Position numbers and translations under genes: made by a program. Shown in pieces: positions 25,637 through 34,358 of a stretch of 56,184 nt of DNA (its first letter is position 1; every line of letters starts with the position of its first letter). The notes below the pieces were generated by a model. That model was given only the letters and a program-made list of their open reading frames with translations, was not told the DNA's origin and did not search any database. The DNA is from an uncultured Candidatus Nemicrothrix sp. GTDB taxonomy: Bacteria > Actinomycetota > Acidimicrobiia > Acidimicrobiales > MedAcidi-G1. The stretch is taken from NCBI GenBank assembly GCA_913055915.1, contig CAJXKL010000013.1, positions 1-56,184 on the forward strand, given 5' to 3'.

Positions 25637-26023
25637 ATGGAGCAGCTGAGAATCAATCCGGACGAAATAGCCCCGCCCGCTGCCAACTACGCCCATGCCG
25701 TGTTGACGGAACACGCTGAGCGAATCCTCCACACATCCGGTGTCGTACCCATCGAACCCGACGGGTCAGTGCGTGCCGACATTGCCGGCCAGGCATCAAC
25801 CGTGTGGTCCAACGTCGCAGCGATCCTTGAAGAGGCCTCTATGGGTTTCGAGGACGTTGTTTCGGTCACTACCTACGTGGTCTCCGGTGAGGAAATCGGA
25901 GCTGTCATGGTGGCCCGTGACACTGCGCTTGGCGGAAACCTGGTTGCCTCGACGCTCGTGTACGTACCTGAGTTGGCGCAGCCTGCCTGGAAGGTGGAGG
26001 TTGCGGTGGTGGCCGTCGCCTGA
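25637..26023 (+). CDS. RidA/YjgF-family protein lacking the catalytic arginine
   Basis: A 128-residue Rid-family trimer subunit ([31 protein letters not shown], ending [11 protein letters not shown]). RidA proper hydrolyses reactive enamine/imine intermediates and uses an Arg in the segment ARST (R105 of E. coli RidA). Here the equivalent stretch reads VAST, with A104 in place of Arg, so ordinary 2-aminoacrylate deaminase activity is unlikely. Other Rid subfamilies without this Arg are known in N-compound catabolism. The ATG is set by TAGCGT 8 nt upstream. Confidence 0.8.
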   Translation: MEQLRINPDEIAPPAANYAHAVLTEHAERILHTSGVVPIEPDGSVRADIAGQASTVWSNVAAILEEASMGFEDVVSVTTYVVSGEEIGAVMVARDTALGGNLVASTLVYVPELAQPAWKVEVAVVAVA

Positions 26024-26048
26024 CGCTGACCCGGTCGGCGGGCTTGGA

Positions 26049-26906
26049 TTAGGCCTCTGCTGAGATGGCGTCGTGCCAGCGGCCGGTGGCACGCTTCTGG
26101 ATCCAGCCGAAGAAGCCGAACACGACAACGCCCAACAGCGACGAGAGGATCACCGAGGCGAGCAGTTCCTCGCCGTTGAGCCTGCTGGCATGCCTTCGCA
26201 GGAGTTGACCGATTCCGGCGTCTCCTTTGCCGAAGAAGAAGTCGCCGACGATGGCGCCGATGACCGAAAGGCCCGCTGAGATCCTGAGTCCGGCGAAGAT
26301 GGCCGGGAGGGCGGCCGGGAACATCAGCTTTCTGAGTCGCGTCATCCGGCTGGCATGGTGGAGCGTGAACAGGTCGTGTGCTCCCTGTTCCGCTGACTGT
26401 AGGCCAAAGAGCGTGTTTACGATGATGGGGAACAGGGAGATCATCACGCAGACCACGATCCGCGAGGTCGCCCCGGTTCCGAACCAGAAGGAGATGAGCG
26501 GCACCACGGCCAGGATCGGAATGGCCTGGAGGGTCACCATGTAGGGGAAGATCGCCTTCTCGACGACCTTCGCCTGGCTCATGATGATTGCAAGCGTGAA
26601 GCCGATGGAGATTGCTATCGACAGTCCAATCAGGGCGATCCTGGTGCTGGACCAGAGGGCCTGGAGTTCCTCGGTCCGGTTGTCGGCATCCATGAACCCC
26701 ACCTTGATCACCTGGTGGATGGGCCGAAGCAGGAAGCGCCGCTTGTCCTCGAGAACTATGTACGAGACGTAGTACCAGAGCCCGACGAGCGCCAGCCCGA
26801 GACCGAGGGGAGGCAGCACGGCCCTGGAGGCCTTTGCTGCCCGGCTAGCTCCCGGTGTACTTGCCGGGTCGGGGGCTTCGGTCGCCTGATTGTCGGTTGT
26901 GGTCAT
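26049..26906 (-). CDS. ABC transporter permease (NitT/TauT/SsuC type)
   Basis: A 285-residue membrane permease with a cytoplasmic Ala/Thr-rich N-terminus, about six hydrophobic segments, and the EAA-like loop (FTLHHASRMTRLRKLMFPAALPAIFAGLRI) that docks the ATPase. The family imports nitrate, taurine, sulfonates, riboflavin or thiamine precursors, and also pyrimidine or purine-type compounds. Its ATG overlaps the ATPase stop by 4 nt. It is convergent with the Rid gene. No substrate-binding protein gene is next to the pair. Confidence 0.87.
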   Translation of the reverse strand: MTTTDNQATEAPDPASTPGASRAAKASRAVLPPLGLGLALVGLWYYVSYIVLEDKRRFLLRPIHQVIKVGFMDADNRTEELQALWSSTRIALIGLSIAISIGFTLAIIMSQAKVVEKAIFPYMVTLQAIPILAVVPLISFWFGTGATSRIVVCVMISLFPIIVNTLFGLQSAEQGAHDLFTLHHASRMTRLRKLMFPAALPAIFAGLRISAGLSVIGAIVGDFFFGKGDAGIGQLLRRHASRLNGEELLASVILSSLLGVVVFGFFGWIQKRATGRWHDAISAEA

Positions 26907-27661
26907 GAGTGCGATCCCCTCAACTCAACCGACACCCTTCCGCTCAACTCTGCAAAGTCGGGGTCGAACCTGAGTTCCGGGTTCCGTGGGTAGTCGAAGG
27001 GAATGTCGAATTCGGCGACGATCCGTCCCGGCCGAGCTGACATCACGAGCACCTTGGTGGAGAGAAACACCGCCTCGCTGATCGAGTGGGTGATGAAGAG
27101 GCCGGCGAAACCCTCGTTCTGGAACAGTTGCTGGGTCTCGCTGTTGAGGTGCTCTCTTGTGATCTCGTCGACTGCACCGAATGGTTCGTCGAAAAGGAAC
27201 ACGGGTGGCTTGAGCGTGAGAGACCTTGCGAGGGAGCACCGCATCTTCATTCCGCCCGAGAGCGACTTGGGGTAGTGGTTCTCGAACCCCTTCAGGCCGA
27301 CCAGGTCAATCGCCTCCCGGGCCAACTGCCTGCGTTCGGCCGTAGGTACGTCATTCAACTCGCTGAACAACTCGACGTTGGCACGCACGGTGCGCCACTG
27401 CAGGAGCGTGGCGTCCTGAAACACATATCCGAGGTGGTCGCGGTCGACTGCCACCGAGCCACCTGTCGGCTCAAGGAGCCCCGATGCAATCTTGAGAAGG
27501 GTTGACTTGCCGCATCCTGACGGGCCCACGACCGTGACGAACTCGCCCTTGTCGACCGTGAACGAGATGTCGCGCAGCGCCTCGGTGCCATCGGGAAAGA
27601 CCATCCCGATCCTGTTGAACGCAAGAGAACCATCGGTAACTACCTGATTCGTTGCCCCCAC
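26903..27661 (-). CDS. ABC transporter ATPase (NitT/TauT/SsuB type)
   Basis: A 252-residue ABC ATPase with Walker A GPSGCGKST, Q-loop VFQDATLLQW, signature LSGGMKMR, Walker B VFLFDEP and the H-loop FITHS. I set the start at GTG 27661 because GGAGGG precedes it with a 4-nt spacer; the frame to 27820 adds 53 unrelated residues and would run across the divergent promoter region. It powers the permease encoded directly downstream. It shares a 157-nt divergent region with the LLM gene at 27819. Confidence 0.88.
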   Translation of the reverse strand: MGATNQVVTDGSLAFNRIGMVFPDGTEALRDISFTVDKGEFVTVVGPSGCGKSTLLKIASGLLEPTGGSVAVDRDHLGYVFQDATLLQWRTVRANVELFSELNDVPTAERRQLAREAIDLVGLKGFENHYPKSLSGGMKMRCSLARSLTLKPPVFLFDEPFGAVDEITREHLNSETQQLFQNEGFAGLFITHSISEAVFLSTKVLVMSARPGRIVAEFDIPFDYPRNPELRFDPDFAELSGRVSVELRGSHS

Positions 27662-27805
27662 ATGGCCCTCCGCTGCGATTCCATTGTTGGTGATGGTCGA
27701 CCCGGGGTCGCTTCCCGGCGGCCAAAGATAGCCACAACCGCAGGCTGAGGCTAGGTGGGACCGAATCCGCGCTGTTACGACTGGGCACTCCGTGACTGGC
27801 CCTCC

Positions 27806-27811
27806 TACGGT
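27806..27811 (+). promoter_or_regulatory. -10 element (TACGGT) of leaderless LLM gene
   Basis: TACGGT ends 7 nt before the ATG at 27819, matching the spacing seen at other apparent leaderless starts. It supports ATG 27819 over the upstream GTG codons. No -35 consensus is visible. Confidence 0.45.
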
Positions 27812-27818
27812 GAATGTC

Positions 27819-28970
27819 ATGCGTGCCGGTGTGTTTCTGTTCGGTGGAGTGGAGATGGATGACGCTGGTCCCGGCCCCCCTGCCCCGACCGACCGGCGCT
27901 ACAGCAAGGAGGTGGTCTGGGCGGCCACTGAGAGGATCATCGACACTGCGGTGCTCTGCGAGGACCTCGGTTACGACTCCTTCTGGCTCACCGAGCACCA
28001 CTTCCAGTACGAGGGCTACGAGGTCGTGCCGAACGGCATCCTGCTGGGCACTGTGATAGCCGAGCGCACCGAGCGGCTACGGATCGGCATGGCGTTCAAC
28101 ATCGTCCCCCAGTGGCATCCCCTGCGACTGGCCGAGGACTTCGCCACCCTCCACAACATCTCGGGCGGACGTGCCATCCTGGGAGTCGGCAGGGGCACCG
28201 TCCCACGGGAGGCCGAGGTTCTGGGCACCAGGATCGGAAGCTTCGACAACCCCGACAAGGCAGACGCCGACAGGTTCAACCGGCTCCAGTTCGACGAGGC
28301 AATGCAGGTCATCAACCTGGCGCTCAACGAGGATAGCTTCTCCTTCCACGGTGAGGCCTACGACTTCCCTCCGCCCGGGATTCCCGACAGGGGAGGGTTC
28401 GTCGAGGAACTCACCCTTGTGCCTCAGCCCATCTACCCTTTTGAGACATGGCAGGCGGTCACGTCGCCACCAACGCTGGAACAGGTTCCCCGCTGGGGCT
28501 GGGGTGGCGTGTTCTGGAACAACCATCCGACGTTCACGAAGCAGAAATGGGACCGCTTCGGGGAGGTGTGGGAGGAGTCGCACGGACGGGCCCTTGAGCG
28601 GGGCGAGAAGCGGATGCTGGTTCGCTGCGTGCACGTGGCCGACACCTACGAGCAGGCGGTTGCGGAGGTCCGCCCCGGTCATGACGAGATGTGGAAGTTC
28701 CTCGGCCCCTATGGCTGGAGCAAGGGGTACATGGGAGCCGAAGGGAAGCCAGCAGCGGCTGGCCTGATCCCCGGCCTGGAGGAGTCCATTGACCAAAGGA
28801 TCTGGTTGGTCGGCACCGCCGACGACGTTGGGGAGCAGATCGAGTGGTACAGGGACCTGCTCGGTGTCGAGAACCTGATGTTGTTTCCGATGATGCCGGG
28901 TGACTCCTACACAGCGGTCGAGGACCAGTTGGGCCGGTTGGCTACCGACGTCCTGCCCCGGTTCACCTGA
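27819..28970 (+). CDS. LLM-class flavin-dependent oxidoreductase (luciferase-like monooxygenase type)
   Basis: A 383-residue LLM protein of a different branch from the other four: MRAGVFLFGGVEMDD, YDSFWLTEHHFQYEGYEVVP, LRIGMAFNIVPQWHPLRLAE and ISGGRAILGVGRGT are typical of the bacterial luciferase alpha-like monooxygenases, which use reduced FMN and O2. The EHHF motif is a hallmark. Such enzymes oxidise or open heterocycles (for example RutA on uracil, though this protein is not RutA by its motifs). It is followed closely by an FAD oxidoreductase gene on the same strand. Confidence 0.83.
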   Translation: MRAGVFLFGGVEMDDAGPGPPAPTDRRYSKEVVWAATERIIDTAVLCEDLGYDSFWLTEHHFQYEGYEVVPNGILLGTVIAERTERLRIGMAFNIVPQWHPLRLAEDFATLHNISGGRAILGVGRGTVPREAEVLGTRIGSFDNPDKADADRFNRLQFDEAMQVINLALNEDSFSFHGEAYDFPPPGIPDRGGFVEELTLVPQPIYPFETWQAVTSPPTLEQVPRWGWGGVFWNNHPTFTKQKWDRFGEVWEESHGRALERGEKRMLVRCVHVADTYEQAVAEVRPGHDEMWKFLGPYGWSKGYMGAEGKPAAAGLIPGLEESIDQRIWLVGTADDVGEQIEWYRDLLGVENLMLFPMMPGDSYTAVEDQLGRLATDVLPRFT

Positions 28971-29004
28971 GAATGCGGGGTCGGGCCCGAGTACGGGTGG
29001 AGGT

Positions 29005-30573
29005 TTGACCGACGCCGAGGTGATCGTCGTCGGCGGTGGTCACAATGGCCTCATCTGTGGCTCCTACCTGTCACGGTCCGGGGTGGACACCCTCTTGTTG
29101 GAGTCCAGGCTCGGCGTCGGTGGGTGCACCTCGACCGTTTCCGACCTGGGTGCGCGCTTCAACATCTGCCACTGCGATCACACCCTCATCCGGGCCATGC
29201 CAATTGCCGATGAACTCTCCCTGGCCGACCATGGCCTCCGCTACGTGGAGCCAGCGGCAGGCGCCATCTTCGCCTTCCACGACGGTGCTGAGCCGTGGGC
29301 AGTGTTCCACGATGCGGAACAGACCATCGACGGTCTGGCAGCCGCGTATCCGTGCCAGGTTGACGCCTACCGGCGATATCTGCGCGACGCCCTACCGGTA
29401 GCCGAGCTGGTCATCGCAATGGCCGGGACCGTCCCGTCGGCACGCCGGTTCGCCGGGGTGGCCCTGCGTCGTGGGGCGAGGGGCATGGCGCGCCTTCTGG
29501 ACTGGTCCAGATCCAGTGCCAGCGACGTCCTGGGCAGGTACTTCGATGACTGGCACCTCACGATGCCCGGTATCACCGTTGGTCCAAGTGTCTGGGGTCT
29601 TGCGCCGGACACGCCCGGAACCGGCCTTGCTGCCATCAACTACGCCAGCCGACACCTGGTGAGGAGCGGAAGGCCGGTCGGCGGAAGCGGAGCCCTGACC
29701 GACTCGCTGCAGGCCTCGATGGAGGCATCGGGTGGGCGGATCAGGTGCGACAGTCGTGTCGACCGGTTGATCGTGGACGCCGGAAGGGTCACGGGGGTGC
29801 GGCTCACCGACGGGACGCACCTCACAGCTGACGTGGTGGTGGCCGCATGCGACCCGGCCCGCGTGTTCGTGGACTGGTTGGGAGACCCTCCTGTTGCAGC
29901 CCGCCGGTGTGTGGAGAGGTGGCGCAACCTCCCGGTGGCTGATGGGTACGAGTCCAAGATTGATGCTGTCCTGAGCGGTCGACCGGTGCTTGCGGCAGGG
30001 TCAGGGTTGGCAGAGCGTCACCCGGATCTCGACCCGTTGGGCCAGTCCATGTACGTGTCGCCGTCGCCCGATCAGCTTGCATCCGCCCACCAGAGCAGGG
30101 GGCAGGGGAGGGTGGCGGAACGACCGACCCTCCTGTTTGACATGCCCTCCGTGTCGGATCCGACGATGGCGCCCGGCGAGGGGCGCCATGTGCTCAGCCT
30201 GGAGGTCCTGTTCACGCCCTACTTGCTCGAAGGTGGCTGGGAGGGCTCGGCTGAACCGGAACGCTGGCTTGGGATGTGGGCGGAGATGATGGAGCCAGGC
30301 GCCCTTAACCTGGTCGACTCGTGGCGGGTGATGACACCGAACCGTTACGAGAACGAGTTCGCCATGCACCGGGGACACACGCCGTCGTGCGCGGTCACGC
30401 CCCTGGCGGCATTCCTGGGGCGCCCCCGCGAGACGACGAGGTACCGCACGCCCGTGAAGGGCCTGTACCTGTCCGGTGCCGGAACCTTCCCGGGAGCCGG
30501 GGTGGTGGGTGCTGCCGGCCGCAATGCGGCCGATGCCGTCTACACCGATCTCCGGGGTGGTTCCCTTATCTGA
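29005..30573 (+). CDS. FAD-dependent oxidoreductase (phytoene desaturase/PYROXD2-like)
   Basis: A 522-residue flavoprotein amine-oxidase/phytoene desaturase-type enzyme. The dinucleotide fold is at the N-terminus (EVIVVGGGHNGLICGSYL, then ESRLGVGGC), a GGSGALTDSL segment lies mid-protein, and the FAD-closing motif near the end reads LYLSGAGTFPGAGVVGAAGRNAA. I use TTG 29005, just after GGAGG; GTG 29020 is a shorter alternative. There are no carotenoid genes nearby, so dehydrogenation of a catabolic intermediate is more likely than carotenogenesis. It is coupled to the next LLM gene by TGATG. Confidence 0.8.
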   Translation: MTDAEVIVVGGGHNGLICGSYLSRSGVDTLLLESRLGVGGCTSTVSDLGARFNICHCDHTLIRAMPIADELSLADHGLRYVEPAAGAIFAFHDGAEPWAVFHDAEQTIDGLAAAYPCQVDAYRRYLRDALPVAELVIAMAGTVPSARRFAGVALRRGARGMARLLDWSRSSASDVLGRYFDDWHLTMPGITVGPSVWGLAPDTPGTGLAAINYASRHLVRSGRPVGGSGALTDSLQASMEASGGRIRCDSRVDRLIVDAGRVTGVRLTDGTHLTADVVVAACDPARVFVDWLGDPPVAARRCVERWRNLPVADGYESKIDAVLSGRPVLAAGSGLAERHPDLDPLGQSMYVSPSPDQLASAHQSRGQGRVAERPTLLFDMPSVSDPTMAPGEGRHVLSLEVLFTPYLLEGGWEGSAEPERWLGMWAEMMEPGALNLVDSWRVMTPNRYENEFAMHRGHTPSCAVTPLAAFLGRPRETTRYRTPVKGLYLSGAGTFPGAGVVGAAGRNAADAVYTDLRGGSLI

Positions 30574-31580
30574 TGACGATCGGCAACTCACCGCTAGAAG
30601 GTTGTTCCCCGCTTCCGCTGAGCGTCAACCTCATGCCGGATGCTCCTGTTGGCGATGTCGTAGAGTTGGCGTCCCTCGCCGAAAGCTTGGGCTACCGACG
30701 ATGCTGGGTGTACGACGAAGGCCTCGTGACGAGGGACGTGTACGTGACGCTTGCGGCAATTGCCCTCGCAACCGAGCGCATTCGGCTGGGACCCGGTATC
30801 ACCAATCCGTACGTGCGTCACCCGGGGGTCACCGCTGCTGCGATTGCGACGCTTGATGAGTTGAGCGGCGGTAGAGCCTTCGTGGGAGTCGGTGCCGGCG
30901 GTGGCCTCACCCTTGATCCCCTTGGCATCAGACGACACCGCCCCCTCACAGCGGTGAGGGAGATGGTGGTCGCGCTGCGTGATCTGTTCGACGGGCGGAC
31001 GGTCGACACTGAGGGTGCCGTGTCATCGTTCAAGTCGGCTTCCATCGGGTTTGCGAGGCCTGGTATCGAGATCATCATGGCTGGGCGGGGCCCCAGGATG
31101 ACCAGGCTAGGCGGCGAGGTGGCTGACGGCTTCTATCTCAGTTTCATCCATCGAGACCTTGTCGAACGACACGTGTCATCGCTTCGAGCCCTGGCTGAGG
31201 GAAGAGATCGGCCGTTCGAAATCATCTACTCGACGATGGTCGTGACCACCGATGCCGAGTTGCGTGAAGCCCGCGCCGCCCTCAGTTTCAGGTTGTTGGA
31301 TTCGCCCCCGGAGGTGAAGGCGATGATTGGAATGAAAGAGTCAGAGGTAGAGGCCATACGGGACGCCTTGAGCACTGGGGGGCCGGCCCTGGCGGCGGAC
31401 CATGTACGTGAGGAGTGGGTTCCACATTTCACGGTGGTTGGGTCCGTTGTAGAAGCCGGTGCAACGTTGCGAGATCTCGTGTCCCGGTACAGGATCGACG
31501 AATTCCAGTTACCGGTCTCGAAGGTGGATGGTGCAGCAGGGTTGATAGAGCGGACTGCAGTGGCCTTCCGGTCAGGGTGA
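30573..31580 (+). CDS. LLM-class flavin (F420-type) oxidoreductase, paralogue pair B
   Basis: A 335-residue LLM protein, the paralogue of 15453-16421: PLSVNLMPDAPVGDVVELA, YRRCWVYDEGLVTRDVYV, GPGITNPYVRHPG, GRAFVGVGAGGGLTLDPL and IMAGRGPRM. Its ATG shares one base with the stop of the FAD oxidoreductase (TGATG), so the two are co-translated. The base composition drops in this stretch and in the following UbiD gene, which may reflect separate acquisition. It converges on UbiD with 2 nt between stops. Confidence 0.83.
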   Translation: MTIGNSPLEGCSPLPLSVNLMPDAPVGDVVELASLAESLGYRRCWVYDEGLVTRDVYVTLAAIALATERIRLGPGITNPYVRHPGVTAAAIATLDELSGGRAFVGVGAGGGLTLDPLGIRRHRPLTAVREMVVALRDLFDGRTVDTEGAVSSFKSASIGFARPGIEIIMAGRGPRMTRLGGEVADGFYLSFIHRDLVERHVSSLRALAEGRDRPFEIIYSTMVVTTDAELREARAALSFRLLDSPPEVKAMIGMKESEVEAIRDALSTGGPALAADHVREEWVPHFTVVGSVVEAGATLRDLVSRYRIDEFQLPVSKVDGAAGLIERTAVAFRSG

Positions 31581-31582
31581 GG

Positions 31583-32926
31583 TCAGGCCAGATATCCGGG
31601 TAGGTCCACGGGTGCATATGCCACACGTTCTCCGTAGTCGCGTCGTTCCCGCTTGTAGGTGGCGTCGATGCCCACCTTTGTGCCCACGCCCCTGGTGTCT
31701 GCCGTCGGATCCATTTCGTGGCCCTGGGCGCTCGCCACGGTAAACACATCATCTTCCCAATGAACCCGGTTGGTAATCGCCCAGTGGAGGTCTGACGGTT
31801 CGTGGATGTCGATGTCGCGGTCAATGACCACGACGTTTCGAATGTTGATGTGGGCTGCCATGGCAGCCATAGCGAGGTTCTTCGGGCTACCAGGATTGTC
31901 TCTGTCGATTTGAATGATCGCCAGGAACCCGTTTCCATAAGGTGGAATGTGGACGTCGGCGGTCGGATCCAGGTGGCGGACGAATCGGCGGAGAAGCGGC
32001 TCCCGGGGAAGGATGTTGCCGAGGTAGACATGCTCGTACCAGCCGGGCACGATCGTCTGGTAGATCGGATCGTCCCTCCAGGAGATTGAGGTCACCTCGA
32101 AGGTCGGGCTGTTCCATGTCTCCCCGTGGTAGCCGTGAAACTCGGCCAAGGGCCCCTCTGGTTTTCTGTCGGCTGGGTGCAGCATCCCCTCGACCACGAT
32201 CTCGGCGGAGGCCGGAACATCGATATCGACCGTGGTCCCCTTGCACACCTCGATACCGGCACCTCGGATTGCGCCGGCAATGAACAACTCGTCCACCGGG
32301 GTCTTCACGCCGGCGGCGATCATGATCGCCGGATCGAGGCCTATCGCGAGAGCAATCGGAAACGGTGAGTCCGGTTCGTCACGCGATTTCCAAAAGGTTC
32401 CGACATCTCTCCACTCGTTCACGTTGAAGCCAAATCTGGTTGGACCCAACCTGAGCATCCGGTTGTAGCCGAGGTTGCCCCTTCCCGACACCGGGTCCTT
32501 AGCCACGGTCACGGCGCCGGTAATGAAGGCTCCACCATCTCCGCGGCTGTGCGTTGGAATTGGTAGGTCGAAATCGGCCAGGTCGTCGCCCGAGACCCGG
32601 TTCGCCTGCCAAGCGGCCTGTTCGATACGGACCGGCGCAATTCCGTTTGCCTGGTCGAGCACGCTGTCCATGACATCGATGATCTCGTTTGGCTGACATC
32701 CGAGGGCAATGGCGGTTCGTCGGTGAGACGCGATTCCGCCACAGAAGATCGGCCACCGGCTTCCATCTACGTTTTCGAACAATCCGGCACCGGTTCCGGT
32801 CCGGGCAAGAGCGGCGCCAACGTCAGCCAACTCGTGTCGGATAGATACTTGACGGCTGATGCGGGCCAACTGGCCGTCGGCCTCGAGCGCTTCGATGAAA
32901 CCACGAAGGTCGTTGATAGCGGCCAT
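31583..32926 (-). CDS. UbiD-family (prenylated-FMN) decarboxylase
   Basis: A 447-residue UbiD-type reversible (de)carboxylase that needs prenylated FMN. Family segments include GRGNLGYNRMLRLGP, NVNEWRDVGTFW, EIVVEGML and EGPLAEFHGYHG, which carries Glu residues of the active-site/metal network, followed by VPGWYEHVYLGNILPREPLL. It would add or remove a carboxylate on an unsaturated or heteroaromatic acid. The flavin prenyltransferase UbiX is encoded 1.4 kb away. TAGGAT 6 nt before the ATG suggests a leaderless start. G+C is visibly lower here (31 of 60 bases at 31861-31920 against 40 of 60 at 9001-9060). Confidence 0.87.
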   Translation of the reverse strand: MAAINDLRGFIEALEADGQLARISRQVSIRHELADVGAALARTGTGAGLFENVDGSRWPIFCGGIASHRRTAIALGCQPNEIIDVMDSVLDQANGIAPVRIEQAAWQANRVSGDDLADFDLPIPTHSRGDGGAFITGAVTVAKDPVSGRGNLGYNRMLRLGPTRFGFNVNEWRDVGTFWKSRDEPDSPFPIALAIGLDPAIMIAAGVKTPVDELFIAGAIRGAGIEVCKGTTVDIDVPASAEIVVEGMLHPADRKPEGPLAEFHGYHGETWNSPTFEVTSISWRDDPIYQTIVPGWYEHVYLGNILPREPLLRRFVRHLDPTADVHIPPYGNGFLAIIQIDRDNPGSPKNLAMAAMAAHINIRNVVVIDRDIDIHEPSDLHWAITNRVHWEDDVFTVASAQGHEMDPTADTRGVGTKVGIDATYKRERRDYGERVAYAPVDLPGYLA

Positions 32927-32932
32927 TGGCAG

Positions 32933-32938
32933 ATCCTA
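32933..32938 (-). promoter_or_regulatory. -10 element (TAGGAT) of UbiD gene
   Basis: On the minus strand TAGGAT ends 6 nt before the ATG at 32926, consistent with a leaderless transcript. The short gap to the cytosine deaminase-like gene leaves little room for other control sites. Confidence 0.4.
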
Positions 32939-32969
32939 TGGCAACGCCACCGGTCGGAGAACAGGTGGG

Positions 32970-34205
32970 TCAGCCTGTCCGGTGGATCCTGAGGTCCTGA
33001 TCGGCTGATGCAACCAGGACACCTCTGCGGAAGACGCGTCGGGACATTGGGGCGTCGGCGATCGCTGCACGCACCGACGGTGCGTCGATCGCCACCAGGT
33101 CGGCTACATCGCCCGGCCGGATGGACGACTCGGGTAGGTCCAGGGCTCTTCGTGCGTTGGTGCTCACCATCGAGTACGAGTCGTCCGGGGTCTGGTGCCC
33201 TGCCATCACCATGAGGGCTGCGGTCTCCAACGGGTCGCTGCGGCCGACCAGGTTGAACGGATCCTGGACGTTGTCTGCTCCGGCGGCCACCAACACGCCT
33301 GCTTCCCGTAGGGCGGTTGTCGCTGTCAGGCCCCGGGGGGTAGCGGTCGGGCTGTCCCGGCCCTGGAGGAACAGGTTTGTCTGGGGCAGGGGAAACACCG
33401 ATATCCCGGCCTCGGCTACCAGAGCGGCCACCTCGGCCTGCACCTCAGGTGACTGCAGTCCGAGCGTCACGCAGTGTCCCGCCGAGACCCCGTTGCCGAA
33501 ACCGGAGCTAATAACCTGACGGGCGAGGTCGCGGAGGGTGAGCACCGACGGGTCGAGGGCCTCGTCGACATGGAGGTCAACACCGATTCCAGCTTCTGTG
33601 GCCACCTCGAGGGCGTGTGAGATCAGGCCGGGTCCGTCCGGGTCAAGGTGGGGACAGCCACCCACCAGGTCGGCTCCCACCTCGATGGCAGCAGCCAGTG
33701 CGGCCCTGTTGCCCTTACCTTCGGGACCCGTCATGGGGTTGCTCGTGAGGGCGACGATCTGGACGTCCATCAACCCGTTCATTCGGAGAGCTGCCTCGCG
33801 GACGGCCCGGATGCTCTGGATTCCTGAGCTCACGTTCACATGTGTGCGCACAGCCGTCGCCCCGTGAAGTAGCAGCAGTTCCATGGCCCTGGTCGCCCGT
33901 TCGGTTGTGTCTTGGTAGCTGAACCTGCCGGCGGAACTGGCTGACATCCATGAATCGATTGCTCCGCGGAGGTCGCCCGTCAGGTTTGGTACCGACTCCG
34001 CGGTGAGTGCCTTGTCGAGGTGGGCATGGGGTTCTGCCATAGCCGGCAGCACCAGCCATCTCTCAAGGTCTACGCCCGGCAGGCAGGTGTGGAGTGGTGA
34101 TCCGGGCTTTCGGACCTCAGTTACAAGGCCGTCAAAGGTATGGATGTCTACCACTCGACCGTCGGCCAGCTTGGCGTCACGTAGTACGAATTCAGTTGTT
34201 TCCAC
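32970..34205 (-). CDS. cytosine deaminase/AtzC-like amidohydrolase
   Basis: A 411-residue member of the CodA/AtzC group of metal-dependent deaminases. Metal-site pieces are AEPHAHLDKALT, LHVDEALDP, SAGHCVTLG and GADNVQDPFNLVGRSDPLE; this last segment is typical of the cytosine deaminase/N-isopropylammelide amidohydrolase branch. It would remove an exocyclic amine from a pyrimidine, triazine or isoguanine-like ring. The start is a GTG with GGAG 4 nt upstream. It is transcribed toward UbiD, 43 nt away, and divergent from ubiX. Confidence 0.84.
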   Translation of the reverse strand: METTEFVLRDAKLADGRVVDIHTFDGLVTEVRKPGSPLHTCLPGVDLERWLVLPAMAEPHAHLDKALTAESVPNLTGDLRGAIDSWMSASSAGRFSYQDTTERATRAMELLLLHGATAVRTHVNVSSGIQSIRAVREAALRMNGLMDVQIVALTSNPMTGPEGKGNRAALAAAIEVGADLVGGCPHLDPDGPGLISHALEVATEAGIGVDLHVDEALDPSVLTLRDLARQVISSGFGNGVSAGHCVTLGLQSPEVQAEVAALVAEAGISVFPLPQTNLFLQGRDSPTATPRGLTATTALREAGVLVAAGADNVQDPFNLVGRSDPLETAALMVMAGHQTPDDSYSMVSTNARRALDLPESSIRPGDVADLVAIDAPSVRAAIADAPMSRRVFRRGVLVASADQDLRIHRTG

Positions 34206-34358
34206 GACGCTCCATGTTCACGTTCGGTGACCGGCTTGATGCTAGCGACGGCCTCCAGAACCAGAACATCCGGAGGGTAGTGTCGTGAGGCTCCGTGGTA
34301 GGAATGGTCCGGTGGGCTGATTTCATGTGAACGAGATGTCGGAATGGGAGTACAGGGT

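Noticed and set aside
27819-28970. Calling this LLM gene RutA (pyrimidine oxygenase)
   Set aside because: Motifs match the luciferase alpha-like branch, and no rutB-rutG partners are next to it.
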